From: JAHBNG01 sp039028975
Lineage (GTDB): Bacteria; Chloroflexota; Anaerolineae; Caldilineales; Caldilineaceae
Length of the DNA: 64,000 bases
Assembly: GCA_039028975.1 (NCBI GenBank)
Contig: JBCCHB010000018.1
Coordinates: forward strand, 62,001-126,000
Direction: 5' to 3'
Part shown: positions 34,856 through 44,216 of the stretch, in pieces
How the letters are laid out: the number at the start of each line of letters is the position of its first letter
Position numbering within the stretch: the first letter of the stretch is position 1
The notes under the pieces: model-generated
Seen by the model: the letters and a program-made list of their open reading frames with translations, nothing else
Databases searched by the model: none
What the model was told of the DNA's origin: nothing
Translations under genes and position numbers: made by a program

Positions 34856-37800
34856 ATGTCACAAGAATTACGTGTAACCCTGCTCGGTGAACCTCAAATC
34901 CTTTGTGATGGCACCCCGCTCACTGGTTTTATCTCTTCCAAATCGCAGGCACTCTTGATGTATCTTGCGGCCACGGGTCAACCCCACAGCCGTGAGACGT
35001 TGGCTACTCTCTTTTGGGATGAGATGGCTGAATCATCTGCCAAGAAAAACCTAACCAAAGCCCTCTCTAATTTACGCAAATTGCTCGGCAACTATATCCA
35101 GTCCGACAACCAATCTGCCTCACTCAATTGGTCGCTTACACCATGGGTCGATCTGCAATCTTTTCAGCAATCCATAACCACAGACTTGGCTTCGGCTGAC
35201 TTATCTGCCCTTCAGCAATCAGTGGATCTATACCAAGGTGATCTGCTTAGTGGCTTTATTGTAAAAGATGCACCGCTCTTTGAAGAGTGGCTTTGGATGG
35301 AGCGAGAGCGGCTTCATCAATTGGCTGTGCAAAGTATGTTCTTCCTGGCTGAACAATTTACCGCAACCAATGATGATATTCAAGCCATACACTATCTTCG
35401 CCGTTTGCTTATCCTAGATCCACTCTATGAACCTGCCCATTTGCAATTGATGCTCGGATTGGCTCGTAGCGGGCAACGCAAGGCCGCGCTCGCTCAATTT
35501 GAAACGTGCAAAAAACTACTGGCGGACGAGCTAGGTGTGGAACCTAACACCGCTCTCCAAGAGACGTACCAAAAACTGAAGAAAGCAGGGACACCACCGC
35601 CGCACAACATTCCTCCCCAGCCGCCCATCGTCGGACGGACCATCGAGACGGACGAAATTGTCGAACTATTGACGGAGCCGGGGTGTCGATTGTTAACCAT
35701 TGTAGGACCCGGTGGGATTGGGAAGACCCGTTTGGCATTGCATGCAGCCAGCACATTTATGACGATTCCTGAACCATCCCTTGCCCAATTCCCTGACGGA
35801 ATCTACTTTATTTCTTTGGCGCCCCTTAATCAGATAGACGTTGTCCTTGCTGCTTTGGCTAAGACCGTTGACTTCTCCTTCCAAGAGGAGGAAGCACCTG
35901 GTCAACAGTTGCTCAACTACCTGCAGGGCAAGCAGGTACTTCTGGTGTTGGACAACTTTGAGCATCTTCTGGCTGGAAGAGGACAACCGTTGGTTCACTC
36001 CGCAGCAGGCCCTGCACCCCACAGCCACGGAAATCAGGTTGATGGTCTTACCAATCTGGTCTCATTTGTTACCACTTTATTGGATGCAGCTCCGGAATTG
36101 AAGATTCTGGTAACTTCTCGTATCCGTCTCAATGTTCAGGCCGAACATACATTTCATTTGACGGGGATGGAAGTCCCTTTGTGGGCCGCTGAAGGAGTCA
36201 ACCCCGCGAAGAGTCTCCTACCGGAGAGTGGTACCAAAGATCCCAAGTCCCCAAACATGATTCGCGAGAACCCGACGCAATTGGCCAGCTACGGCGCAAT
36301 ACAACTTTTCTTGCAAAGCGCGCGGCGGCTACGCCCGAACTTTGAATTGACAGCAGAAAACCAGAACGCTGTGGTGCAAATCTGTCAACGGGTTCAGGGA
36401 ATGCCATTAGGTCTGCTCCTTGCCGCATCTTGGATTACTGTGCTTACGCCCCACGAAATTTTGGCTGAGATAAGCAGCAGCTTTGATTTGTTGGAGACTC
36501 AAGAAAGCGATGTCCCTTTGCGTCAACGTAGTGTCAGGGCGGCATTTGAGTATACTTGGCAGATGCTTGCCCAGCGTGAACAAGAGGTATATAAAAAGCT
36601 CTCCCTATTTCGAGGTGATTTCACTCGCCAAGCGGCTCAGAAGGTGGCAGGTGCAACCCTACGTGAGTTGATGATTATGGTCGACAAGTCGCTCTTGGCC
36701 CCATCCAGAGGCGGTCGATTTGCTCTGCATGAGCTGTTGCGCCAATTTGGCTTAGAAAAGTTGCATGAGTCATTGGAGCTGGAGCAGTCAGTACGAGATC
36801 AGCATTGCTTGTATTTTGCCCAACAGATGTCCACACGTGCGGTTGACTTTCATGGCGCAGAGCAAGAGCGTGCCCAACAGGAGACTGAGGACGAGAGCGA
36901 AAATATCCGCGCCGCTTGGCAATGGGCCATTGACAACGGATACATCCATCAGTTAGTCCAAATGGTAGATGGGCTTTGTCAGTTCTATGTCTGGCGAGGG
37001 CGCTTTCAGGAAGGACAGGCGATTGCCCAGCAGAGTGTAGCGAAACTAAAAGAGGTAATCACTGATTCTCCTTCTGCAATTTTAGCTAACAATTCGCCTC
37101 ACAACTCAGCTGACAATTTGAATGATAATGGAGCTTCAGTTTATGTTGGGGCTCAAACCGTCATGCGGCTGCTTATTGAATCATTAATATGGCAAGGCGT
37201 CTTTTCTCGCTATCTGGGAAAAGATGACGAGGCCGTAGAACTTTTAGAGGAAAGTTTGGCGCTATTCAATGGCAAAGGGGTAATGGACAAGGATCTGCAA
37301 GCAGAAAGAGCATTCGCTCTCCTTCAGTTGGGTGAGACGATCCGGGAACGTGATAAGGAAGTAGCTAAAGAATACTACGATGAATGTCTAGCGCTCTATC
37401 GGGCCACCGGCAATCAATGGGGCGCGGCCAATGCGCTGAACTCTCTTGGATGGTTGATCCAGCATGGGGGTGGGTATAATGATGCTCGTCATCTCTATCA
37501 GGAAAGCCTAACCATTCGCCAGACCATCGATGATCGACGAGGTATGGCTAGCTCTCTGCGCTCTGTGGGTGGGGTGGCTCTCTATCAAGGTGATCTAGAG
37601 CAGGCAGCCCAGCTTATACGCGAAAGCATTGTCCTCTCCCAGGCCCTCAATGACCGTGCTGGTACAGCTGCCAGCTACGGCAAACTAGGAGAGACCTTGA
37701 TCAGCTTGGGAAAATTTCAAGATGCTGAACAACCCCTCATCGAAGCAATGACTATTTATTCAGAGTTGGGCCTATTGATTCCAACCACCTTTATTAAGAC

Positions 37801-38356
37801 CATCCACGGGCTGGCCCACCTTCACATGGGGCACTACGATTTGGCGCGTACCCAGGCAGAGGAAGCCCTTGAGACCTTCCAGCAACAGAATGCCCAACGA
37901 GGTGTCGCCTACGCATCGCTTATTCTCGGATGGGCCATGCTTGCCCAACAGTCCTCTACTCAAACATCCATTTTCCAGGCTCAGCACTATTTAGAAGCAG
38001 CGCACTCGCTCTACGAAATCCTGGGACAACAGGATGAGCTAGGGCAAACCCACGCGTTACTCGGCTTGGTTGCCTTGCTCAACCACAATAGAGACTCCGC
38101 ATCGCACCATCTGCAAAAGGCACAGTCCATTGCAGAACAGATCCAAGCCTACATGCCAAGGGTACTGGCATTGGCTATCCAAACATTCTATTCTGGAGAA
38201 CAACTCGGAAAGCCGGATCAAGTATGGGTTCATACCCAGGTTGCCCACCAGCCTATCGTTGCGTCCTCTCGTTGGTTTGCCACTTTACTTGGTCGCTTGG
38301 TGGAGGGCAGAAGAGTAGATAGCAGAGCAGTAGCCAGCAAGCCGGCTGGTTTGTAA
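34856..38356 (+). CDS. BTAD/SARP-type regulator with NB-ARC ATPase and TPR repeats (AfsR-like)
   Basis: The protein has 1,166 residues. Residues 1-95 form an OmpR-like winged helix (LRVTLLGEPQILCDG), 95-240 a bacterial transcriptional activation domain with helical repeats (LYEPAHLQLMLGLARSG). The NB-ARC module has Walker A VGPGGIGKTRLALHAAS near 283 and Walker B VLLVLDNFEHLL near 361, then LVTSRIRL-type sensor ILVTSRIRLNVQ. From about 680 to the end are TPR-like units (GAANALNSLGWLIQHGG, ARHLYQESLTIRQTIDD). Such ATPase regulators switch on nearby genes after ligand or partner binding. The next gene downstream, the ferredoxin oxidoreductase, is a possible target. Confidence 0.9.
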   Translation: MSQELRVTLLGEPQILCDGTPLTGFISSKSQALLMYLAATGQPHSRETLATLFWDEMAESSAKKNLTKALSNLRKLLGNYIQSDNQSASLNWSLTPWVDLQSFQQSITTDLASADLSALQQSVDLYQGDLLSGFIVKDAPLFEEWLWMERERLHQLAVQSMFFLAEQFTATNDDIQAIHYLRRLLILDPLYEPAHLQLMLGLARSGQRKAALAQFETCKKLLADELGVEPNTALQETYQKLKKAGTPPPHNIPPQPPIVGRTIETDEIVELLTEPGCRLLTIVGPGGIGKTRLALHAASTFMTIPEPSLAQFPDGIYFISLAPLNQIDVVLAALAKTVDFSFQEEEAPGQQLLNYLQGKQVLLVLDNFEHLLAGRGQPLVHSAAGPAPHSHGNQVDGLTNLVSFVTTLLDAAPELKILVTSRIRLNVQAEHTFHLTGMEVPLWAAEGVNPAKSLLPESGTKDPKSPNMIRENPTQLASYGAIQLFLQSARRLRPNFELTAENQNAVVQICQRVQGMPLGLLLAASWITVLTPHEILAEISSSFDLLETQESDVPLRQRSVRAAFEYTWQMLAQREQEVYKKLSLFRGDFTRQAAQKVAGATLRELMIMVDKSLLAPSRGGRFALHELLRQFGLEKLHESLELEQSVRDQHCLYFAQQMSTRAVDFHGAEQERAQQETEDESENIRAAWQWAIDNGYIHQLVQMVDGLCQFYVWRGRFQEGQAIAQQSVAKLKEVITDSPSAILANNSPHNSADNLNDNGASVYVGAQTVMRLLIESLIWQGVFSRYLGKDDEAVELLEESLALFNGKGVMDKDLQAERAFALLQLGETIRERDKEVAKEYYDECLALYRATGNQWGAANALNSLGWLIQHGGGYNDARHLYQESLTIRQTIDDRRGMASSLRSVGGVALYQGDLEQAAQLIRESIVLSQALNDRAGTAASYGKLGETLISLGKFQDAEQPLIEAMTIYSELGLLIPTTFIKTIHGLAHLHMGHYDLARTQAEEALETFQQQNAQRGVAYASLILGWAMLAQQSSTQTSIFQAQHYLEAAHSLYEILGQQDELGQTHALLGLVALLNHNRDSASHHLQKAQSIAEQIQAYMPRVLALAIQTFYSGEQLGKPDQVWVHTQVAHQPIVASSRWFATLLGRLVEGRRVDSRAVASKPAGL

Positions 38357-38484
38357 ATCATTCCTGAGAATGAGAGTCTGGAGATGACTATCTGGAAATC
38401 ATTCCCAGACTGATAGGCAAAACCTTTTAAACAGGTTAAAGCGACCGAATACCGACCCACTGACCAACCGACCCAAGGAACCCC

Positions 38485-41400
38485 ATGTCCCACAAATCAC
38501 TCTCCCTCCATGATAAGTATACATTGGATGAAGGCACTATAATCCTGACTGGTGTGCAGGCATTGGTACGGCTTCCCATCGATCAGCATAAGGCCGACCA
38601 GCGTGCAGATCTCAACACAGCTACCTTTATCTCTGGCTACCGCGGATCACCAGTGGGTGGCCTTGATTTTCTACTCCAGCAGAATGCAGCCTTGCTTGAC
38701 GCTCATCAGATTCACTTTGAGCCAGGCATTAACGAGGATCTGGCAGCAACTGCAGTCTTTGGCAGCCAGTCTACCCACTTCTATCCTGGTGCCCAATATG
38801 ACGGAGTTGTCGGCATGTGGTATGGCAAAGGTCCTGGCGTCGATCGGACAGGGGATGTCTTTCGCCACGCGAATTTTGCCGGGGTAGACAAGCATGGTGG
38901 CGTATTGGCCATTGCTGGTGATGATCCCCTCTGCAAATCCTCAACCATTCCGTCTGCGTCTGAAGTGGCCCTTTTTGATGCCCAAATGCCTGTGCTGTAC
39001 CCTGGAACAGTCCAAGAGATCATCGAGATGGGTCGCTACGGCTTTGAGCTCTCTCGCTATAGCGGCTTGTGGACTGGTTTAAAGCTGGTGACCAACGTGG
39101 CAGATGGGTACACCTCGGCCCATGTATCACCAATTATGGAGATTCAAAGACCTGAGTGGACATTTGACGGCAGACCCTGGTCCCACAGCCAGAATATGAC
39201 GTTGCTGGCTCCCCACTCTTTGACTCTGGAACGGGAAATTCAGGAAGGACGTCTGATTGCGGCCCAGCACTTCGCTTATGAAAATCACCTAAACCAGATT
39301 GTGGTCACTGGTGCTGATGACTGGATCGGTTTGGTGGCGGCAGGAAAGAGCTACTACGATCTACGAGAAGCATTATCTTCCGTGGGAATTGGTGAAAAAG
39401 AGCTGCGTCATTATGGGATTCGGCTGCTCAAACTTGGCATGATTCACCCACTAGAGCCAAAAATCATCAAGCAATTTGCACGGGGCGTAGAGGAAGTTCT
39501 AGTTATAGAAGAGAAGCGAGGCTTTGTGGAGACGCAGCTCCGAGATTTGCTCTATAATGAGCCATCCCGCCCCATCATTTTGGGGAAACAGGATCAAGAG
39601 GGCAACCCATTGGTGAAGAGCTACAGCGAACTGACACCCGATGAACTGGTCATCGTCCTCGCCAGCCGACTAGCCAAACGGGTTCCCTCGGAGCACTTTG
39701 CCCAACGGCTGGCACTTCTTCAAAACCCCAGTCCTACGTCGAGCTTGAACGGGGTGGCACCAACGCTCAACCGGACACCCTACTTCTGCTCTGGCTGTCC
39801 TCACAATCGTTCAACTGTCATTCCAGAAGGATCGATTGCGGGCGGCGGCATTGGCTGCCATGGTATGGCGCTGCTTATGCCCGACCAGCGTGCGCTAGGC
39901 ATTACCCACATGGGGGGTGAAGGGGTGCAGTGGGTTGGGGCCGCACCCTTCAGTAGCACCGAACACTTCTTCCAAAATCTAGGTGATGGAACCCTCTTCC
40001 ATTCGGGCTACTTGGCCATTCGGCAGGCAATTGCGGCAAGGGTGAACATCACCTACAAGATTCTCTACAATGGTACCGTGGCCATGACTGGCGGTCAACA
40101 TGCCGACGGTGAGATGCCAGTTCCCGAATTAACTAGGGCGCTTCACGCGGAAGGTGTTTCTAAGATTATGGTTGTGTCCGCTGACCCTGATTCCTATGGT
40201 AGTGCTACCTTTGCCCCAAAGACCACCATCTGGCATCGGGATCGGCTGGATGACGCTCAGGAGATCCTGAAAGAGACGCTTGGTGTTTCCATCTTGATCT
40301 ATGATCAGGCATGTGCCACTGAATTACGCCGCCAGCGCAAGCGAGGCACGGCTGTCCAGCCCCATGAGTATATCTATATCAACGAATCTGTCTGCGAAGG
40401 GTGCGGCGACTGTGGCGTCAAATCTAACTGCCTGAGTGTCTTTCCTATTGAGACCGAATTTGGACGGAAAACCCAGATTCACCAAGGTTCCTGCAATAAG
40501 GACTATACGTGTGTAGAAGGAAACTGCCCCGCATTCATCAAAGTCGTCCCATCCACTCGCCAGTCAGCCGTCTCTTCCTCGGGCGGATCGCCAGCCATTC
40601 CCCATCCACCGGATACTCTCCACGAACCACCACGTATTCCCTCTGCCGCAAACCTCTACATGACGGGTATCGGCGGCACCGGTGTTGTTACCATCACCCA
40701 AATACTAGCGACTGCGGCCCTGCTCGATGATAAACAGATCACCAGCTTGGATCAGACGGGATTGAGCCAAAAGGGAGGCCCGGTTGTTTCCCATCTCAAA
40801 ATTATGGCCGATCCAGAGCCAGTCTCCAATCTCATCGGTGCTGGTGAAGCAGACGGCTACTTGGTCTTCGATGTACTCTCGGGAACCACCGATGTCAACT
40901 TACGCCGCGCTCATCCAGATCGAACCGTGGCTGTAGTCAGCAGCAGCCAAATCCCCACAGGGCATATGGTGCGGGATGTGACCAAAAAGTTCCCTCAGGG
41001 TACCCAGCTCAAAGCACGGATTGACGCTGTTACCAAGGCGGAACAGAATGTCTACCTAGACGCCATTGAACTTTCAGAGCTTCTCTTTGGCGGTCACATG
41101 CAGGCCAATATGATCACAATTGGCGCAGCGTATCAGGTCGGTCTACTGCCTTTGAGCGAAGAGTCGATTGGAATGGCCATCGAGCTAAATGGCGTGGCGG
41201 TAGAGCAGAATAAAGCTGCATTCTGGGTTGGACGAGCGGTTGTGGCCGAACCGGAGTGGGTGACAGCTCTGACATTGAACGAAAATGTTATCTCAAATGG
41301 AACCAGTAGGTCAACCCACACAAATGGCACGACCCGCCCTAATGGAACAAGCCACACAAATGGTGTAACCCATCTGAATGGGTCGGCGGCTTTGCCAGCT

Positions 41401-42078
41401 CTATCATTCAAAGCGCTTTCCCCGAACGCTCGGCAACTCATTGAATCAGTTGGTGCAGAAGGTGAATTGCATCGTCTGCTGACCATACGAGTCCCCGAGC
41501 TAATTGCCTATCAGAATGTTGGCTACGCCCGCCAATATGTGGATTTTGTGGACCAGGTGGCCAAAGCCGAGCCAGATGGGAAGACCGATCTCAGCGAGGC
41601 AGTGGCCCGCTACCTCTACAAGCTCATGGCTTATAAAGATGAGTACGAAGTGGCACGCCTTCACCTACGTGATGATTTGGAGCAATCTATTGCTAAAGCC
41701 TTCGGCCCAGAGGCGCAGATTGCCTATCAGCTTCAGCCGCCTATCCTCAAGGCCCTGGGTATGGAACGAAAGATCAGCGTGGGAGGCTGGTTTAATCCTA
41801 TTTTTCGATTGCTGACCAAACTCAAGTGGTTGCGGCGTACACCCTTAGACATCTTTGGCTATGACCATGTGCGTCGGGTTGAACGAGAACTGATCCCCGA
41901 ATACCGCAATTTGATTCAAGAGATACTACCCAAAGCGCAAAAAGACACATCTGCCTATGAACAAGCCGTTACGCTCGCTAGCCTGCCCGACATGATTCGC
42001 GGCTATGATGAGGTGAAGTTGGATAGGGTGAAGCAGTTTCGGGCGGAGGTGAAGCAAATAATGGACGCGTTGGCTTAG
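38485..42078 (+). CDS. Indolepyruvate ferredoxin oxidoreductase, fused single-chain form
   Basis: The protein has 1,197 residues. It would oxidatively decarboxylate aryl pyruvates to acyl-CoA with reduction of ferredoxin, using thiamine diphosphate. Order: pyrimidine-binding region with GYRGSPVGGLD (about 50-60), ThDP region with GCPHNRSTV and NLGDGTLFHSGYLAIRQ plus LYNGTVAMTGGQ (about 430-540), Fe-S cysteines CEGCGDCGVKSNC and CNKDYTCVEGNC (about 635-685), the gamma-type domain GIGGTGVVTITQILA (about 725) and a DUF6537-like tail. A low-complexity NGT/THTNG linker (about 935-965) joins the last two. All parts in one chain is the proteobacterial-style layout. AAGGA stands just before the ATG. 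Confidence 0.92.
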   Translation: MSHKSLSLHDKYTLDEGTIILTGVQALVRLPIDQHKADQRADLNTATFISGYRGSPVGGLDFLLQQNAALLDAHQIHFEPGINEDLAATAVFGSQSTHFYPGAQYDGVVGMWYGKGPGVDRTGDVFRHANFAGVDKHGGVLAIAGDDPLCKSSTIPSASEVALFDAQMPVLYPGTVQEIIEMGRYGFELSRYSGLWTGLKLVTNVADGYTSAHVSPIMEIQRPEWTFDGRPWSHSQNMTLLAPHSLTLEREIQEGRLIAAQHFAYENHLNQIVVTGADDWIGLVAAGKSYYDLREALSSVGIGEKELRHYGIRLLKLGMIHPLEPKIIKQFARGVEEVLVIEEKRGFVETQLRDLLYNEPSRPIILGKQDQEGNPLVKSYSELTPDELVIVLASRLAKRVPSEHFAQRLALLQNPSPTSSLNGVAPTLNRTPYFCSGCPHNRSTVIPEGSIAGGGIGCHGMALLMPDQRALGITHMGGEGVQWVGAAPFSSTEHFFQNLGDGTLFHSGYLAIRQAIAARVNITYKILYNGTVAMTGGQHADGEMPVPELTRALHAEGVSKIMVVSADPDSYGSATFAPKTTIWHRDRLDDAQEILKETLGVSILIYDQACATELRRQRKRGTAVQPHEYIYINESVCEGCGDCGVKSNCLSVFPIETEFGRKTQIHQGSCNKDYTCVEGNCPAFIKVVPSTRQSAVSSSGGSPAIPHPPDTLHEPPRIPSAANLYMTGIGGTGVVTITQILATAALLDDKQITSLDQTGLSQKGGPVVSHLKIMADPEPVSNLIGAGEADGYLVFDVLSGTTDVNLRRAHPDRTVAVVSSSQIPTGHMVRDVTKKFPQGTQLKARIDAVTKAEQNVYLDAIELSELLFGGHMQANMITIGAAYQVGLLPLSEESIGMAIELNGVAVEQNKAAFWVGRAVVAEPEWVTALTLNENVISNGTSRSTHTNGTTRPNGTSHTNGVTHLNGSAALPALSFKALSPNARQLIESVGAEGELHRLLTIRVPELIAYQNVGYARQYVDFVDQVAKAEPDGKTDLSEAVARYLYKLMAYKDEYEVARLHLRDDLEQSIAKAFGPEAQIAYQLQPPILKALGMERKISVGGWFNPIFRLLTKLKWLRRTPLDIFGYDHVRRVERELIPEYRNLIQEILPKAQKDTSAYEQAVTLASLPDMIRGYDEVKLDRVKQFRAEVKQIMDALA

Positions 42079-42309
42079 GAAATATTGTAAGCTGCTTTTG
42101 CTATACCAAGGCATTCATCTTGATCGGATTTGAGCTCAAAAGTAAATTGTTCCTCGTGTCGGCTACTGCGGCTGGAGACGATACAGGCAGATACAAGAAG
42201 CAAAGTGGAAATTAGGCATATGGCTGAAGCAATCCATACGAAAATCATTGTCAATCATCCTTTCAAATTAAGCTGACTGCAAGTGGATCTCAGGGTGTTG
42301 CTATACTCT

Positions 42310-42387
42310 GCCAGAAAAGTCTTGTCCCGACTCTTGAGCAATTTACTCCGAGGAATTTCAAGAAGGGAAGACAGAACTTTTATGGCC
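42310..42387 (-). repeat. Dispersed 78-bp inverted-repeat element, family R3, copy C (reversed)
   Basis: On the plus strand it starts GCCAGAAAAGTCTTGTCCCG and ends ACAGAACTTTTATGGCC, the reverse complement of copy A apart from scattered changes. It lies in the 975-bp gap 42079-43053, which holds no gene that could be supported. Confidence 0.85.
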
Positions 42388-42772
42388 ATCTCTATTTGTT
42401 CGTTCAGAAAGCACTCTTCGTAAGATAGATTCTGTTCAATTTCCAGTTGAATATCTACTTGCCATCCGCTTGCTATTCGATTGGGATGACTTTATCAGTT
42501 AACTAGTTTATGATTCTGTAAGCATCATGACGACGAGAGCTTATAAGTCTACGACGATTTTCTTACGATTTGGTTACGGGTAATTTTATAGGGAGGAGGA
42601 AATAGATGGGTTGCGGAGATAGACGGGTGGATAGCCTTCGAGCGACTGATTACCAGATGATAAGACTTTCGTCCTAACAAACCCTGATAAGTTGCTAAAC
42701 TGACCAGGGCTGAAGATCTTAGAGCATTCTACCGAATCGTCAGAGGTAAATAGAGAGCGAATGTTTCTCCCC

Positions 42773-42869
42773 AGGAACGAGAAATCAGTAAAACTAAACC
42801 AAAGCTCGTCCCGGGTACCCGAGATGACAGGATCAAAGATTCGAGTTTTATTTGGCATTGATTCCTTTA
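42773..42869 (+). repeat. Dispersed repeat, family R2, copy 2
   Basis: It starts AGGAACGAGAAATCAGTAAA and ends TTTTATTTGGCATTGATTCC, sharing the GGGTACCCGAGATGACAGGA core with the copy at 2066-2164. Confidence 0.8.
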
Positions 42870-42901
42870 TAGAATAGTCGACACGAACATATCATAGAGT
42901 T

Positions 42902-43009
42902 TCGGTAGCTTCTCAATATTTTGGGGCAAATCGTAAAAACTGACGATAGCTACTCGAGAGAGTACATTCGTCAAAACCAATTTTTCCCCCATTTATTGAG
43001 AAGCTACGA
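42902..43009. repeat. Long palindrome with GTAGCTTCTCAAT arms
   Basis: The left arm TCGGTAGCTTCTCAATATTT (42902-42921) pairs with the right arm ending ATTGAGAAGCTACGA (to 43009). The loop of about 60 bp carries a further TCGTAAAAACTGACGA stem. It is downstream of the SH3-protein stop (43054), so it could end that transcript, though no clean U-run follows. Confidence 0.7.
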
Positions 43010-43053
43010 GTTTCGCTCCAAAATTTTGAATATGCTTGTGATTAGAGACGTTT

Positions 43054-44010
43054 TTATCTTGTATATACAGGAAGGTTTTGAAGACTCTCACTCTTTACGA
43101 TTACCACTTTCGTCGAGATCCAACCACGTTCACCCGTGGGCAGAAGAATCTGAAGCCAAGCGTTGTCATCAGTACGGGCCACGGCAAGTACATGTGCCCC
43201 ACTATCTAAAATAGAGACAACTTCTGAACTTGCAGACGGTTCTGTTCGAGCACTAACATAGTGGGTGTTTGGAATCGAAACCCTGGCGCTGTTTGGGGTC
43301 ATTTGAGCCAACGGTTGCTGCGTATCGGTTAAAGAGGCTGTCCCTGTCGATGTCACTGTAGATGTGGCCGTAGAAACGGGTACCGATGTAGCAGTAGCGG
43401 TTGATGTCGCGCCTGAAGTTGCTATGGATGTAGGAGTAGCGGTAGCGGTTGAAGTTGACACGGCTGTTGGTGTAGACGTTGCCGTCGAAACGAATGTCGA
43501 TATGACAGTAGCTGTTGATATAGAATCAGGCGTAAAAATTGACCTGACTGCGGATGTAGAGGTTGAGATAAGCGTTGGTGAGGGCGTAGACACTGCTGTT
43601 AAGGTAGGGGGAGCCGTATCTGTTACCATAGGAGCTTGCGTGAGCGCGGCTGTAGCTGTCAGGGCTATTTGGGCTGATGCTAACAAACTGGTTTGCTGAG
43701 CCGAGTCTGTTTTATTTGACTCAGATAGGACCGTCACCTGCATTCCGGTGAATTGGGCTGTAGCCGCTGTATACGAGCTTTGTGTGGTCGTTTGTTTAGG
43801 CAAAATAACAATAGCAGGAGTCGGCTGGGTTGCTACACTTTCAGCCCTCCTTTTAGCTTGTGATCGACTTGCTATAATACCGACCTGAGCAATGATAACT
43901 AGTACATTCAAAGAAATGACAAGTAATACGATGATAAAGAGTACATTGTCGGTAGGTTGCTTCTTCAACTTATTTTCCTGTATTTGTATCTGATTCGAAG
44001 GTTCCTGCAT
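43054..44010 (-). CDS. Membrane-anchored protein with Thr/Ser/Ala-rich stalk and C-terminal bacterial SH3 domain
   Basis: The protein has 318 residues. A short charged N-terminus precedes one membrane helix (VLFIIVLLVISLNVLVIIAQ, about residues 24-43). Residues about 60-240 are a low-complexity Thr/Ser/Ala/Val stalk, such as STATSTPTAVST. The C-terminal 75 residues form an SH3_3 domain: HYVSARTEPSASSEVVSILDSG and WLQILLPTGERGWISTKVV. Such domains bind cell-wall or peptide ligands, so this is probably an anchored surface sensor or scaffold. It is co-directional with, and 206 bp downstream of, the triple binding protein; the two may work together. No enzyme is implied. Confidence 0.85.
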   Translation of the reverse strand: MQEPSNQIQIQENKLKKQPTDNVLFIIVLLVISLNVLVIIAQVGIIASRSQAKRRAESVATQPTPAIVILPKQTTTQSSYTAATAQFTGMQVTVLSESNKTDSAQQTSLLASAQIALTATAALTQAPMVTDTAPPTLTAVSTPSPTLISTSTSAVRSIFTPDSISTATVISTFVSTATSTPTAVSTSTATATPTSIATSGATSTATATSVPVSTATSTVTSTGTASLTDTQQPLAQMTPNSARVSIPNTHYVSARTEPSASSEVVSILDSGAHVLAVARTDDNAWLQILLPTGERGWISTKVVIVKSESLQNLPVYTR

Positions 44011-44216
44011 AATGATTCGAATAGAAGTACTCCTGCTGACTATTGACCATTTAACCTATGGATAGAGTGGTTTAGGCCATCCGTCTCTGCGCCTATTGTT
44101 TGAAATAGAGCGATTGATTCAAGATAATCACGAGCAATGAATTCAGGCGCCTCTTCGCATTCTGATTCGGCGGTGCTGTCGGCACCAGGATGGATGGATG
44201 GATGCAATCAAGCTCA

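Noticed and set aside
38375..38411. AGTCTGG/CCAGACT hairpin after the BTAD regulator as a terminator
   Set aside because: The stem is short and not followed by a T-run.
42079..43053. Search for a tRNA or small RNA gene in the long gap
   Set aside because: No cloverleaf or T-loop sequence was seen; the gap is occupied by repeats.
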